Below are positions 1-11,519 of a stretch of 64,000 nt of DNA, piece after piece (the first letter of the stretch is position 1; each line of letters starts with the position of its first letter). Under the pieces are notes generated by a model, which saw nothing but the letters and a program-made list of their open reading frames with translations, did not search any database and had not been told where the DNA came from. The position numbers and the translations under genes are program-made. The DNA comes from Chloroflexota bacterium (GTDB lineage: Bacteria > Chloroflexota > Anaerolineae > Anaerolineales > Villigracilaceae): the NCBI GenBank assembly GCA_019873735.1, contig JAIOAQ010000001.1, forward strand, positions 62,001 to 126,000, read 5' to 3'.

Positions 1-411
1 CCGGCCGCCCACCGCCGCTTTACCGGCGCCTCCAACGAGCGGATTCTGAGCAACCTGCTGCACATCCTGGACTTCATCCGGCGGGCCGAGCGCCCTCCCG
101 CCCTGTGGATTCGCACCCCGCTCATCCCCGCCGCCACCGACTCGGACGAAAACCTGCGCGCCATCGGCAGTTACCTGGCCGAACACCTCGACGGCGCCAT
201 CTCCCGCTGGGAGTTGTGCGCCTTCAACAACCTGTGCCGCGACCAGTACACCCGTCTCGGCCTGGAATGGGACTATGCTGGCCTGCCGCTGATGACCGCC
301 GAGGAACTGGCGCGCTGCGAGCAGGTTGCCCGCTCCTCCGGTCTGCGCCCCGACCTTGTCCTGGCTACCGGCGCCACCCGCGCCCCTCAACTTGTGGAGA
401 GTGAATCATGA
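1..411 (+). CDS. Glycyl-radical enzyme activating protein (radical SAM), C-terminal part
   Basis: The reading frame is open from base 1 and stops at 409-411, so only the last 136 residues are in the window. The segment has the pattern of the C-terminal half of pyruvate formate-lyase activase-type radical SAM proteins: HRRFTGASNERILSNL, then LWIRTPLIPAATDS, then WELCAFNNLCRDQY. Members of this family use SAM and a 4Fe-4S cluster to install a glycyl radical on a partner enzyme. The CX3CX2C cluster motif would lie upstream and cannot be checked. The stop overlaps the next start (ATGA at 408-411), so the two genes are probably co-translated. The partner glycyl radical enzyme is not visible. Confidence 0.72.
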   Translation, partial: PAAHRRFTGASNERILSNLLHILDFIRRAERPPALWIRTPLIPAATDSDENLRAIGSYLAEHLDGAISRWELCAFNNLCRDQYTRLGLEWDYAGLPLMTAEELARCEQVARSSGLRPDLVLATGATRAPQLVESES

Positions 412-1262
412 CCAACGTGTACCCCCTCACCTCGTTTTCAGAAGAAGACCAGCGTGCCACCCGCCCCGAGATGAAAATCGGCCTGCTGGCCACCCAAACC
501 CCCGACGGACTGCCGCACATCAGCCTGCTTTCCTCGCTCATGGCCTGCGGGGAAAAAGAACTGTGTTTCGGCCAGTTCACCGAGGGCGATTCCAAGAAAC
601 ACATCCTGCTCAACCCGCGCGTCGGCTTCCTCATCATGGGCCTCGACCGCACCCTGTGGCGCGGTCAGGCGGTCTACACCCGCTACGCCAAAGAAGGCCC
701 GGAATACGACCACTACAACAACGTGCCGACGTTCCGCTACAACGCCTACTTCGGCGTGCATACCGTCTATTACTTCGACCTGGTGGCGCACACCGGCCGT
801 CAGCCCTTGCCGATGGGCAAAATCATCCCCGCCGCCCTGACCACCATGCTGGCCCGGATGTTGGGAGGCAAAGACCGCCGCGCCGCCGTCCTCAACCCCT
901 GGACGCGCGCCTTCTTCAACAAAATAGACAACCTGAAATTCCTGTCCTGGATCGGCGCAGACGGCTTCCCGCGCCTCGTCCCGGCCATTCAGGCCCAAAG
1001 CCTGGACGCCCGGCGGCTGATCTTCTCGCCCGCCGTCTATGCCGACGAACTGGCCGAAATCCCGTCCGGCGCGCCGCTGGCCGTCTTCGGCATGGCGCTG
1101 ACGATGGAAGATGTCCTCGTGCGCGGCGTCTATCGGGGCGTGCGTCGCTGCGGCGGCGTGCGCGTCGGCCTGCTCGAGGCGGACTGGGTCTACAACCCCA
1201 TGCCGCCCGTGCCGGGTCAAATCTACCCGCCGCTGGACCTGCGGCCGGTCACCGAGTTCTGA
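408..1262 (+). CDS. FMN-binding split-barrel (pyridoxamine-phosphate-oxidase-like) protein
   Basis: 284 residues. The first 60 residues (KIGLLATQTPDGLPHISLL, then FGQFTEGDSKKHILLNPRVG) are typical of the PNPOx-like split barrel that binds FMN or F420. A second, weaker barrel-like stretch covers residues about 165-255 (FLSWIGADGFPRLVPAIQA), suggesting a tandem-barrel protein. The ATG lies inside the stop of the activase gene, so expression is coupled to it. The substrate is unknown. A rho-independent terminator follows within 10 bases, so this is the last gene of its transcript. Confidence 0.6.
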   Translation: MTNVYPLTSFSEEDQRATRPEMKIGLLATQTPDGLPHISLLSSLMACGEKELCFGQFTEGDSKKHILLNPRVGFLIMGLDRTLWRGQAVYTRYAKEGPEYDHYNNVPTFRYNAYFGVHTVYYFDLVAHTGRQPLPMGKIIPAALTTMLARMLGGKDRRAAVLNPWTRAFFNKIDNLKFLSWIGADGFPRLVPAIQAQSLDARRLIFSPAVYADELAEIPSGAPLAVFGMALTMEDVLVRGVYRGVRRCGGVRVGLLEADWVYNPMPPVPGQIYPPLDLRPVTEF

Positions 1263-1267
1263 GCGTG

Positions 1268-1299
1268 AAAAGACCAGGCAATGGTGCCTGGTCTTTTTG
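1268..1299 (+). terminator. Rho-independent terminator
   Basis: A 13-bp stem (AAAAGACCAGGCA paired with TGCCTGGTCTTTT) with a 4-base loop, ending in a T run. It sits just after the split-barrel gene. Confidence 0.85.
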
Positions 1300-1488
1300 T
1301 TGCTCTTGAATCTCCTGCAATCATGACTTTTTAACGCAAAGGCGCGAAGGGGCAAAGACGCAATGGTTTTCCAGGCCAAGCGGCCCGAAAAAACACCGCC
1401 AGGGCGGGGACTTCCCTCCCCGCGCCTGACGGCGAAAACAACCCTACCCAACTATTCGACTATCAGACTCCCGACTCCAGACTCCCTC
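1300..1488. repeat. Gene-free stretch with two short dispersed repeats
   Basis: No gene seen. 1333-1363 is a CGCAAAG-type degenerate repeat that recurs near 21660-21690 and 21765-21800. 1458-1476 is a 19-base AGTC-rich word whose exact reverse complement occurs at 6129-6147. Confidence 0.6.
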
Positions 1489-2817
1489 CTATAACTCCTC
1501 CAGCCGCTTCCACATCTGCGGGGCCAGTTCGCGCGAGCGGGCGGCAATGCGCTCCTCGTCCATCGTCAGCACCTGCTTATTGCGCATCAGAATCTGCCCG
1601 CGGCAGACGGTGGTGTCCACCACGGCATCCACCAGCCCGAAGATGAGATGACCGAGGAAATTGGCCTCGCTCAGCGGCGTTGGCGGGTGGTAGTCCAGGA
1701 TGGCCAGGTCGGCGGGACGGCCGGGGGCGATTTCGCCCAGGGTCAGCCCAAGCTGGCGGCGGACGATCTCGCGGTTGTTTTGCAGCAGTAGCGTCGGCGC
1801 CTCGACGAAGGCCACGCGCGGGTCGCGGTTGGCCAGGCGGTGCAGCAGGTAGGCCGTCCGCATCTGGACGAGCATGTCCGAGTTCATCCCGTCCGTGCCG
1901 AGGCCAACCAGCACGCCCTTCTTCAGCATCGTCAGCAGCGGGGTGACGCCGACGGCGTTGTTCATGTTCGACTCGGGGTTGTGGACGACGATCGTGCCGG
2001 TCTCCGCCAGGAGGTCCATCTCGGATTCGTCCACGTGGACGCAGTGAACGAAGATGGACTTCTCGCCGGTCACGCCCAGGCGGTGCAGCCGGTTCACGGT
2101 CGGGACCCCGTACCGGCTCAACGAATCGACGCGGTCGGCGGCGTCCTCGGCGACGTGGATGTGACAGCCTACGCCGTGTTCTCTGGCGATGCCCACGCAG
2201 GTCTCGACGGTCTCATCGGAGACGGTGAACGAGGCGTGCAGGCCCATCATGGCGGCGATTTGCCCGTCGCCTTTGCCCACCTTCTTGATGAAGCGCTCGT
2301 TTTCGGCGATGCCGCCGCCCTTCACGTTGCGGTCGGAGACTTCGTAGCACAGCGAGGCGCGCAGACCGGCCTGCCGCACCGCGCCCTCGATGATGTCCAG
2401 CGAGCCGTCGCGCATGGACGGGGAGGCGTGGTGGTCAATGATGGTCGTTGTGCCGTTGCGGATGCAGTCAATCAGCGGCAGTTGCGCCGAGAGCAGGATG
2501 TCATCTTCCAGGATGGCGCGGTCCACCTTCCACCACAGGCGCTCGAGGATTTGGACGAAGTTCTCGGCCGGTTCGCCGGGGATGGCCATGCCGCGCGCCA
2601 TGGTCGAGTAGAAGTGATGGTGGGCGCAGATGAATCCGGGCAGGATGATCTTGCCGGAGCAGTCCACCGCCTCGGCGTCCGGATAGAGGCGCTTCATCTC
2701 GGCCGCCTCGCCCACCGCCGTGATTGTGTCTCCGTCGGTAACGACCGCCGCGTTCCACAGGACGCGGTTGTTCTCGCCCAGGGTGACGACAATGCCGTTT
2801 TCAAAACGAATGGTCAT
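1489..2817 (-). CDS. ssnA: SsnA-type amidohydrolase
   Basis: 442 residues, the usual length for putative aminohydrolase SsnA. It shows the amidohydrolase metal-site landmarks: HHH after CSGKIILPGFICAH, HIHVAEDAAD, HCVHVDE and GTDGMNSDM. In other bacteria ssnA lies in purine-catabolism clusters with flavoprotein, Fe-S and molybdenum hydroxylase genes. Here the next gene upstream in its transcript direction is a dihydropyrimidine-dehydrogenase-like fusion, which fits a role in purine or pyrimidine breakdown. The start at 2817 is preferred because GAGGAG lies about 7 bases upstream; an earlier in-frame start would add 16 unrelated residues read from a repeat. The actual substrate cannot be read from the sequence. 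Confidence 0.82.
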   Translation of the reverse strand: MTIRFENGIVVTLGENNRVLWNAAVVTDGDTITAVGEAAEMKRLYPDAEAVDCSGKIILPGFICAHHHFYSTMARGMAIPGEPAENFVQILERLWWKVDRAILEDDILLSAQLPLIDCIRNGTTTIIDHHASPSMRDGSLDIIEGAVRQAGLRASLCYEVSDRNVKGGGIAENERFIKKVGKGDGQIAAMMGLHASFTVSDETVETCVGIAREHGVGCHIHVAEDAADRVDSLSRYGVPTVNRLHRLGVTGEKSIFVHCVHVDESEMDLLAETGTIVVHNPESNMNNAVGVTPLLTMLKKGVLVGLGTDGMNSDMLVQMRTAYLLHRLANRDPRVAFVEAPTLLLQNNREIVRRQLGLTLGEIAPGRPADLAILDYHPPTPLSEANFLGHLIFGLVDAVVDTTVCRGQILMRNKQVLTMDEERIAARSRELAPQMWKRLEEL

Positions 2818-2839
2818 GGTTTTCTCCTCTTCGTCATCT

Positions 2840-2929
2840 AAACACAAAGGTACGAAGTACCACAAAGGCTCACAAAGTTATTTTTTTTGCTTTTGTGCCC
2901 TTTGTGTTCCCTTCGTGATCTTTGTGTTA
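2840..2929. repeat. Inverted pair of ACAAAGG/CGAAG dispersed repeats around a T run
   Basis: 2840-2879 (units of ACAAAGG, CGAAGTACC, CACAAAG) is mirrored by 2891-2929 (CCTTTGTG, CCTTCGTG, CTTTGTG) across TTATTTTTTTTGC. The arms can form an imperfect hairpin in the gap between the fused dehydrogenase gene and ssnA. A half-copy of the same family sits inside cofE (21201-21239). Confidence 0.7.
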
Positions 2930-2931
2930 AA

Positions 2932-5424
2932 TCAATGCTCTTTCAGCGCGGCAGCCTCTTCGGGCGTGCGCTCACGCATATACAGCGCGCCGGTGAAGCA
3001 CTTCTTGGCGCAGATGGAACAGCCGATGCAGCGCGCCGGGTCGGTGTGCGGGATGCCCTGCTCGTCCAGCGCAATCGCCAGGTACGGACAGCGGGCGCAG
3101 TTGCCGCACGAGGTGCACAGTTCGGGGATGACCTGCGAAATCTTCTTGACCGGCGAGAGTTCCATGAAGCCGGTGATGGGATTGGGCTGGGCAATGCCGA
3201 TCAGTTCCTGCATCGAGCGGATGCCGCGTTCCTGCATCAGGAAGGCCGTGCCAGACTCGAGGTCGCGGATGATGCCGTAGCCGTATTTCATCACGATGGT
3301 GCAGAACTGCACCGTCTTCACGCCCAGGGCCAGGAAGTCGGCGGCGGCCTTGTAGTGCATCGGCCCGCCGTTGCCCGAAATCTCGATCCCCTCCGGCACG
3401 GCGTTGGCCAGCGTCAGGTACGAGATGGGCGTCACGCCCTCGCCGCTCATGCCGACCACCACGCCCTCCTCCCAGCGGCGGCCGGCGGCCGGACGGAACG
3501 CCAGCGTGGGGAACGAGTTCGCCAGCGTGATGCCGGCCTTCTTGTGCGGATACTTCGCCAGCACGCCCTTGATGGCGCGCAGGATGGGAATGATGGAGGT
3601 GACCGCGGCGGTCAGTTTGAACAGTTTGGGGATGTCGGGATCGCTGACCTGCATGATCCAGTCAATGATTTTGGCGGTCAGCGCCGCGTTCTGCGAGACG
3701 ATGTCGCCTTCGGTGCCGTCGCCGCCCTGCGGACAGGAGAGCGAGTACTCGATGCCCATCGCCCCGGCGGCTTCCAGTTTCTTGGTGTTCGACTGCCAGC
3801 CCTTGGCGTCGCTCTCATCGTGACCGGTGACCGGGCCGCCGGTGGAGGCCATCGTCAGCCGGTCGGGCCACTGCTTCACCAATTGCTCCACCTCGCGGCA
3901 GACGCGGTCGAGCGGGTGGCCGGAGACGTTGTCGGCGTTGCCGTAGGTGGTGCCGCCAAAGGTGACCATGTACTCGCCGGGGATGTGAATCGGGACGTTG
4001 TCGAAGGCGGTCTTCATCACCACGCCCGCCCAGCCGGCCTGATAGGCGCGGGTCACCTGCTCCAGCCCGTCGCTGGACGGGGAAGCGGAGATGAGATACG
4101 GCGACTTGATTCTGCGCCCGAAGAACTCCGTCTCCAGCGAGACGGGGACAGGATTGTAGCCGGGCAAAACGTAGTAGGACTTGGTCGCTTTTTTGAATTC
4201 GGGTTTGGCCTGCTTTTCGAGCCAGGCGTGGATTTCGAGCGCGGCGTTCTTGCCGGATGCGGTGGCTTCCACGACCGTCTTCGGACCGTTGACCAGGTCG
4301 CCGGCGTAGAACAGACCCTCGGCCTGTTCGCGGGGCAGCGCGCCCCTCATCCCGATGGCGACGATCACGGCGCTGAACCCGCTGCGGGTCGCGCCCGAAC
4401 CGGCCACGTCGCGGACGTTTGCCGGGCTGAAGGGCGTCCCTTCGGGCAGTTCGACGCGCACGGTCTCCAATCCGCTCACCTTGCCGCCCTCGGCCAGGAT
4501 GCGGCTGACGCGGATGCGCCCGTTGACCTCGATGTCGAAGTCGAGCAGTTCCTTTCGCTCCTTGGCGGTGAGGGGCATTTCGGCCAGTTTTTCAAGCATG
4601 AAGAGTTCCACATGCGCCGCGCCGCGTCCTTTGGCCGTGACGGCGCAGTCGAGGGCGGTCGCGCCGCCGCCGATGACCGCCACGCGCCCCTCGAAGGTGT
4701 AGGCCGAGGGGTCGGCAAGCAGGTCGGCCATTTTGATGGCCAGGGACTCGTTTTCGATGCCCAGTTCGATGGGCTTCCACAGGCCGGCGGTCACGCAGAC
4801 GGCGTCGAAATCCTTCAGCAGGCTCTTCGGGTCTTCGATTTTGGCGTTGGTCTGGACGCGGATGTCGCCCAGCGACAGGAGGAAGGCGATGTCGCTTTCA
4901 ACCACGCGCTTGTCGAGGCGGTGGTCGGGGATGAAGTTGGCCATGCCGCCCAGTTTGCCGCGCGCCTCGAAGATGGTGACGGCGTAGCCCATCTGCGCCA
5001 GGGCCGCGGCCGCGCCCAGTCCCGCCGGTCCGCCGCCGACCACGGCCACTTTCCGGCCGTTGGGTTTGGGCTTGTCGAAGGCCGGGATGCCGCCGCCGCG
5101 TTTGGCCATTTCCACGATGGTGGCCTGGACGAGGGGGATGTTGATCGGGCCGTCGAACTTCTTGCGCGTGCAGGCCGCCATGCAGAACGTGTCGGGGCAG
5201 ACCATGCCGCACACGCCGCCCAGCGGGTTGGCGGACATGATCTCGGCCGCCGAACGCCGGATGTCGGAAGGCTGCCCGACCCGCGCCGCCATGATGAAAT
5301 CGGCCGGCGAGCAGTGGACGGGGCAGGCCTCGCGGCAGGGTTTCTCCTCGCAGAACTCGCAGCGCCACAATTCGGTCTGGAGTTGTGCGGGAGTCATGAT
5401 AAGGGAATTTCTGGCATTCTCCAT
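2932..5424 (-). CDS. Fused PreT-PreA type dihydropyrimidine dehydrogenase-like flavoprotein
   Basis: 830 residues with the domain order of single-chain dihydropyrimidine dehydrogenase. Residues about 20-95 hold the N-terminal Fe-S domain (CEFCEEKPCREACP, CGMVCPDTFC). Residues 120-400 are an FAD/NAD(P)H reductase (VAVVGGGPAGLG, VAVIGGGATALD). Residues 425-740 are a dihydroorotate-dehydrogenase-like FMN barrel. The C-terminus carries two 4Fe-4S motifs (CTSCGNCARCP, CIGCSICAKKC). In mammalian DPD a catalytic Cys lies in the loop after NLSCPHG; the equivalent stretch here reads SLSCPQG then GDIVSQ, with Val at that place. The substrate is therefore uncertain, and other pyridine-nucleotide-linked reductions are possible. 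GAGGTGAC precedes the ATG. It has its own promoter and is followed by ssnA. Confidence 0.8.
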   Translation of the reverse strand: MENARNSLIMTPAQLQTELWRCEFCEEKPCREACPVHCSPADFIMAARVGQPSDIRRSAAEIMSANPLGGVCGMVCPDTFCMAACTRKKFDGPINIPLVQATIVEMAKRGGGIPAFDKPKPNGRKVAVVGGGPAGLGAAAALAQMGYAVTIFEARGKLGGMANFIPDHRLDKRVVESDIAFLLSLGDIRVQTNAKIEDPKSLLKDFDAVCVTAGLWKPIELGIENESLAIKMADLLADPSAYTFEGRVAVIGGGATALDCAVTAKGRGAAHVELFMLEKLAEMPLTAKERKELLDFDIEVNGRIRVSRILAEGGKVSGLETVRVELPEGTPFSPANVRDVAGSGATRSGFSAVIVAIGMRGALPREQAEGLFYAGDLVNGPKTVVEATASGKNAALEIHAWLEKQAKPEFKKATKSYYVLPGYNPVPVSLETEFFGRRIKSPYLISASPSSDGLEQVTRAYQAGWAGVVMKTAFDNVPIHIPGEYMVTFGGTTYGNADNVSGHPLDRVCREVEQLVKQWPDRLTMASTGGPVTGHDESDAKGWQSNTKKLEAAGAMGIEYSLSCPQGGDGTEGDIVSQNAALTAKIIDWIMQVSDPDIPKLFKLTAAVTSIIPILRAIKGVLAKYPHKKAGITLANSFPTLAFRPAAGRRWEEGVVVGMSGEGVTPISYLTLANAVPEGIEISGNGGPMHYKAAADFLALGVKTVQFCTIVMKYGYGIIRDLESGTAFLMQERGIRSMQELIGIAQPNPITGFMELSPVKKISQVIPELCTSCGNCARCPYLAIALDEQGIPHTDPARCIGCSICAKKCFTGALYMRERTPEEAAALKEH

Positions 5425-5443
5425 AAGTCACCTCGGGGGAGTA

Positions 5444-5468
5444 ATTGTCTGACAATCTGATTATAGCA
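5444..5468 (-). promoter_or_regulatory. Extended -10 promoter with palindromic operator-like site
   Basis: On the minus strand TGCTATAAT (5468-5460) is an extended -10. The perfect inverted repeat ATTGTC-N-GACAAT (5444-5456) starts 3 bases downstream of it, where a transcript would begin. It precedes the dehydrogenase ATG at 5424. A repressor site is an inference. Confidence 0.5.
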
Positions 5469-5506
5469 AAAAAGTAGTGCAAGATGTCATCTTGCACTAC
5501 TTTTCT
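5468..5506 (-). terminator. Rho-independent terminator of the cofD-cofC transcript
   Basis: AAAAGTAGTGCAAGATG pairs with its complement 5488-5504, followed on the minus strand by a run of T. The cofC stop codon (5497-5499) is inside the stem, so the last residues of CofC are encoded within the terminator. Confidence 0.8.
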
Positions 5507-6117
5507 TCCGAAAGTCCCAGCCCTTCCAGGCCTCCCACCGCTTCCAGGTCTTCGGGCAGGTCGAGATCGAGGCCGAGGGAGGGGGAGGAGACGATTTCGA
5601 CCCGCGCCCCGGCTGCGGCGGCCAGCTCGGCGTGGCGGCGGCTCGAGCCGGGACCGTAGGCGTAGTCCAGCAGACCTGCCGGGTTGACGAACAGGGCGTT
5701 GGTGCCGTCCTGGCGGCGGTCGGGGGCGATGACGGCCACCGGCGGCTTGCCTCCGCGCTTCAGCACCCGGTGGATGTCCTCGGCGGTGACGAGCGGCAGG
5801 TCGGCGGGCAGGATGAGGACGGCGTGCGCGCCATGCATTTTGGCGACGGCTGTAGCGCGCTTGAGGGCAATGTTGAACTGCGGGGCGCCGTTTTCCAGTA
5901 CCGTGCGGCCGCCGAGTTCACGCGTCAGGGCCAGGGCGGCCGGGTCGCGGCTGACGACCAGGGTATGCTCGATTTCGGCGACTTCGTTGAGCGTATCCAG
6001 GGTGTGCTGGAGCAGGTAGCGGTTGAGGCGCGTGCGCTGGTCTTCGGTCAACAGGCCGGCCAGACGGGATTTGCCGCGCCGCAGGGGTTTGACGGGAACG
6101 ATGGCCCAAATGCTCAT
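5497..6117 (-). CDS. cofC: 2-phospho-L-lactate guanylyltransferase (CofC)
   Basis: 206 residues, normal for CofC/FbiD. The N-terminus (MSIWAIVPVKPLRRGKSRL) is the family nucleotide-binding signature, followed by VLILPADLPLVTAEDI, the metal-binding Asp motif, and APDRRQDGTNALFV. It activates 2-phospholactate or phosphoenolpyruvate with GTP to form the donor used by CofD in F420 synthesis. cofD lies immediately upstream on the same strand (39-base gap), supporting the assignment over a general MobA-like transferase. The gene ends in a strong terminator. Confidence 0.88.
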   Translation of the reverse strand: MSIWAIVPVKPLRRGKSRLAGLLTEDQRTRLNRYLLQHTLDTLNEVAEIEHTLVVSRDPAALALTRELGGRTVLENGAPQFNIALKRATAVAKMHGAHAVLILPADLPLVTAEDIHRVLKRGGKPPVAVIAPDRRQDGTNALFVNPAGLLDYAYGPGSSRRHAELAAAAGARVEIVSSPSLGLDLDLPEDLEAVGGLEGLGLSEEK

Positions 6118-6128
6118 GGGAGTCTAAT

Positions 6129-6147
6129 AGTCGGGAGTCTGATAGTC
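6129..6147. repeat. 19-base word shared, inverted, with 1458-1476
   Basis: AGTCGGGAGTCTGATAGTC in the cofD-cofC gap is the exact reverse complement of 1458-1476. It looks built from AGTC/GATAGTC units. Confidence 0.7.
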
Positions 6148-6156
6148 AGATAGGCG

Positions 6157-7137
6157 CTAGGAGGGGGCGGGGAGAAGCGAAAGGACGAAGCGCAGGGTCT
6201 CTTCGGCCAGGCGTTTGCGCTCGGCAGGGGTGGGCATCAGGGTGTCGGTGACGAGCGTCTGGATGTTCATCGCCTGGATGGAGGCGGCCAGGGCGGCGTC
6301 CACCCGGTCGAGGACGAAGCCGGTCAGCAGGCCGCGGTAGTGTTCGGCCACGGCCAGGGCGGAGGGGGGAATGCCCAACTCGGCGAACATCTTGGCCGCC
6401 GGGCCTTTGACGGTTTTGCCGCCGATGATGGGGGAGAGAGCGACCCTCACCCCCGGCCCACCTGCCCCCGTCAGGGGGTCTCCCAAAGGGAGAGGGGAGA
6501 TGATGCGGAGGATGGGGTCAATGCTGACCCAGGGATTGGACGGGCAGAGGAGGACGGCGTCGGCCCTGGCGAGCGCGGCGCGGACCTCGAGGGTGGGGCG
6601 CGCCGATTCGATTCCCTCGAAGCGGAAGCCTCGCACGCGCGGCTCGCAGCGATGTTTGACGAAGTATTCCTGGAAGGGCAGTTCGCCGTATTCGGCCGTG
6701 TCCACCATGGTGCGGACGGGGTCGTCGCTCATCGGCAGGACGGGGTGCTTCACGCCCCAGGCGGCGCAGAAGTGACGGGTGATTTCGGTCAGGCGCTGGC
6801 CTTCTTTCAGCCGACGGGTGCGCTCGAGGTGGGTGGCCAGGTCGCGGTCGCCGAGGGCGAACCAGTCGGGCGCACCGAGTTGCCGCAGGTTGTCCATTGC
6901 CTGCCAGGTTTCACCGGCGCGGCCCCAGCCCGTCTCGGGGTTGGCGAGGCCGGCCAGGGTATAGCAGACCGTATCGAGGTCCGGCGAGATCGAGAGGCCG
7001 AAATGCTCGAAGTCGTCACCGGTATTGACGATGATGGTCAATTCTTCGGGGGAAAGGAGTTGGGCGAGTCCGTGGGCAAATTTCGCCCCGCCGACTCCGC
7101 CCGCCAGGGCAACGATGGAGAGATGAGTTTGGGTCAT
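6157..7137 (-). CDS. cofD: 2-phospho-L-lactate transferase (CofD) with a repeat-encoded insertion
   Basis: 326 residues. CofD hallmarks are clear: [14 protein letters not shown] at the N-terminus, [35 protein letters not shown] and [14 protein letters not shown]. The enzyme transfers the phospholactyl group from the CofC product to the deazaflavin Fo, giving F420-0. Between DPIL and the SPIIGG motif the protein contains [17 protein letters not shown], which is the translation of a dispersed hairpin repeat (6436-6512) and not normal family sequence. The frame is kept, so the enzyme may still work. It is co-oriented with cofC. No Fo synthase is in the window. Confidence 0.9.
   Translation of the reverse strand: MTQTHLSIVALAGGVGGAKFAHGLAQLLSPEELTIIVNTGDDFEHFGLSISPDLDTVCYTLAGLANPETGWGRAGETWQAMDNLRQLGAPDWFALGDRDLATHLERTRRLKEGQRLTEITRHFCAAWGVKHPVLPMSDDPVRTMVDTAEYGELPFQEYFVKHRCEPRVRGFRFEGIESARPTLEVRAALARADAVLLCPSNPWVSIDPILRIISPLPLGDPLTGAGGPGVRVALSPIIGGKTVKGPAAKMFAELGIPPSALAVAEHYRGLLTGFVLDRVDAALAASIQAMNIQTLVTDTLMPTPAERKRLAEETLRFVLSLLPAPS
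6436..6512. repeat. Dispersed hairpin repeat inside cofD
   Basis: The segment contains CCCCCGTCAGGGGG and TCTCCCAAAGGGAGA hairpins and a CCCTCACCCCC head, the layout of a widespread short intergenic repeat. Its translation forms an insertion in CofD. Confidence 0.7.
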
Positions 7138-7240
7138 GGATGACGGCGCGAGGAAGGTGGGATTGGGCGGTTGATGCTCATGCGGTAATTATATCCGCTG
7201 CGGGGGGATTGGTGATGATGGATGCGGGGCTTTGGCCATC

Positions 7241-7301
7241 CATGCGCAAGTCGTAGAACAGGCTTCCAACCTGTTCGTGCGCAAGCCAGAGACTTGAGCC
7301 A
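7241..7301. repeat. Copy of the GTAGAACAGG dispersed repeat
   Basis: Contains CATGCGCAAG, GTAGAACAGG(C/T)TTCCAACCTGTT and GCCAGAGACTTG. AACAGG...CCTGTT is an inverted repeat. Related copies: 11403-11455, 11456-11508, 13066-13090, 13193-13266 and 20765-20800. The gap 7140-7333 shows no convincing gene. Confidence 0.75.
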
Positions 7302-7333
7302 TGGGGCAGACGGACGATCATCAGTGCGCCTTT

Positions 7334-7363
7334 TTGAGGTATGAAGTCATTTTTTGATAAAAT
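7334..7363 (+). promoter_or_regulatory. Promoter of the SNF2 helicase gene
   Basis: TTGAGG (7334-7339) and TAAAAT (7358-7363), 18-base spacer. The ATG at 7370 lies about where transcription would start and no ribosome-binding site is seen, so the mRNA may be leaderless. Confidence 0.45.
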
Positions 7364-7369
7364 TGCCTT

Positions 7370-10654
<3,285 letters not shown>

Positions 10655-10684
10655 CCATTCTTTGTTCTGTTATGGAGACTTGCT

Positions 10685-11407
10685 ATGTCTTCTCGCTCCA
10701 CATCGTACGGAAAATGTTTTCTCTGCGGCGAAACACTGGCGAAAAACGCCGTCAGCCGCCATTTGGAAAAATGCATTCCGGCACACGAAAGCGCCCAAAC
10801 TGCAAAGGGAAAGCCGGAAAGACTCTTCCATTTGCGCGTAGAGGGCTATGAAGCTTCCTTCTATTGGCTTGATCTGGAAATCCCGGCCCGCGCCAACCTG
10901 GAAACGCTGGATGATTACTTGCGCGCCATCTGGCTGGAGTGTTGCGGCCATCTCAGCGCTTTTGAGATTGCCGGCCAGCGGTACGAGGTCAGCCTGGAAG
11001 GCGTGGATTTTCCCTTTTATGACGAGCGGCCTAAATCTATGAAATCCGCCCGCCTGGAAAAAATCCTATCCGTAGGAATGACCTTCCTCCACGAGTATGA
11101 CTTTGGCACAACGACAACCTTGAACATCAAAGTGGTAGGCGAGCGGATTGGCGTGCTAGAAGGCAAGGGAAAAGTCCGCTTGCTGGCGCGCAATTATGCC
11201 CCGGATTATCGCTGTAAAGTGTGCGGCGAACCGGCAGAATATTTATATACCTACGAATACCCTTATGGACCTTACTGCGAAGAGCATATCGAGGACAAGG
11301 AAGAAGAAGCGTGCATGCCGATTGTCAATTCCCCGCGCGCCGGCGAATGCGGGTACACTGGCCCGTATGACGAATCGCTGGCTTTTGAAGAGAAACAGCC
11401 AGCGTAG
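10685..11407 (+). CDS. Plasmid pRiA4b ORF-3 family protein with zinc-binding ends
   Basis: 240 residues. A C2HC-like motif at the N-terminus (CFLCGETL then HLEKC) precedes a pRiA4b ORF-3 domain (FHLRVEG, WLDLEIPARANLETLDDYLRAIWLECC, HLSAFEIAG). A second Cys cluster (CKVCGEP, CEEH) ends the fold. The pRiA4b domain occurs in plasmid and transposon-associated proteins, but its biochemical role is not established. It probably shares a transcript with the SNF2 helicase. The stop is followed at once by two repeat copies. Confidence 0.65.
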   Translation: MSSRSTSYGKCFLCGETLAKNAVSRHLEKCIPAHESAQTAKGKPERLFHLRVEGYEASFYWLDLEIPARANLETLDDYLRAIWLECCGHLSAFEIAGQRYEVSLEGVDFPFYDERPKSMKSARLEKILSVGMTFLHEYDFGTTTTLNIKVVGERIGVLEGKGKVRLLARNYAPDYRCKVCGEPAEYLYTYEYPYGPYCEEHIEDKEEEACMPIVNSPRAGECGYTGPYDESLAFEEKQPA

Positions 11408-11508
11408 AACAGGTTTCCAACCTGTTCGCGCACAACTCAGAGACTTGCGCCACACGTAGAACAGGTTTCCAACCTGTTCATGCGCAGTTCAGAGACTTGC
11501 GCCACGCA
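11403..11508. repeat. Two tandem copies of the GTAGAACAGG repeat
   Basis: Units 11403-11455 and 11456-11508 each read GTAGAACAGGTTTCCAACCT, then TGTTC, a CGC(A) segment and TCAGAGACTTGCGCCAC. The tandem sits just after the pRiA4b gene and overlaps its stop codon. Confidence 0.85.
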
Positions 11509-11519
11509 AGAATGCTGAT

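Noticed and set aside
5497-6117. Reading cofC as a MocA/YgfJ-type cytidylyltransferase of a purine-hydroxylase cluster near ssnA
   Set aside because: The N-terminal VPVKPLRRGKSRL signature and adjacency to cofD fit CofC better.
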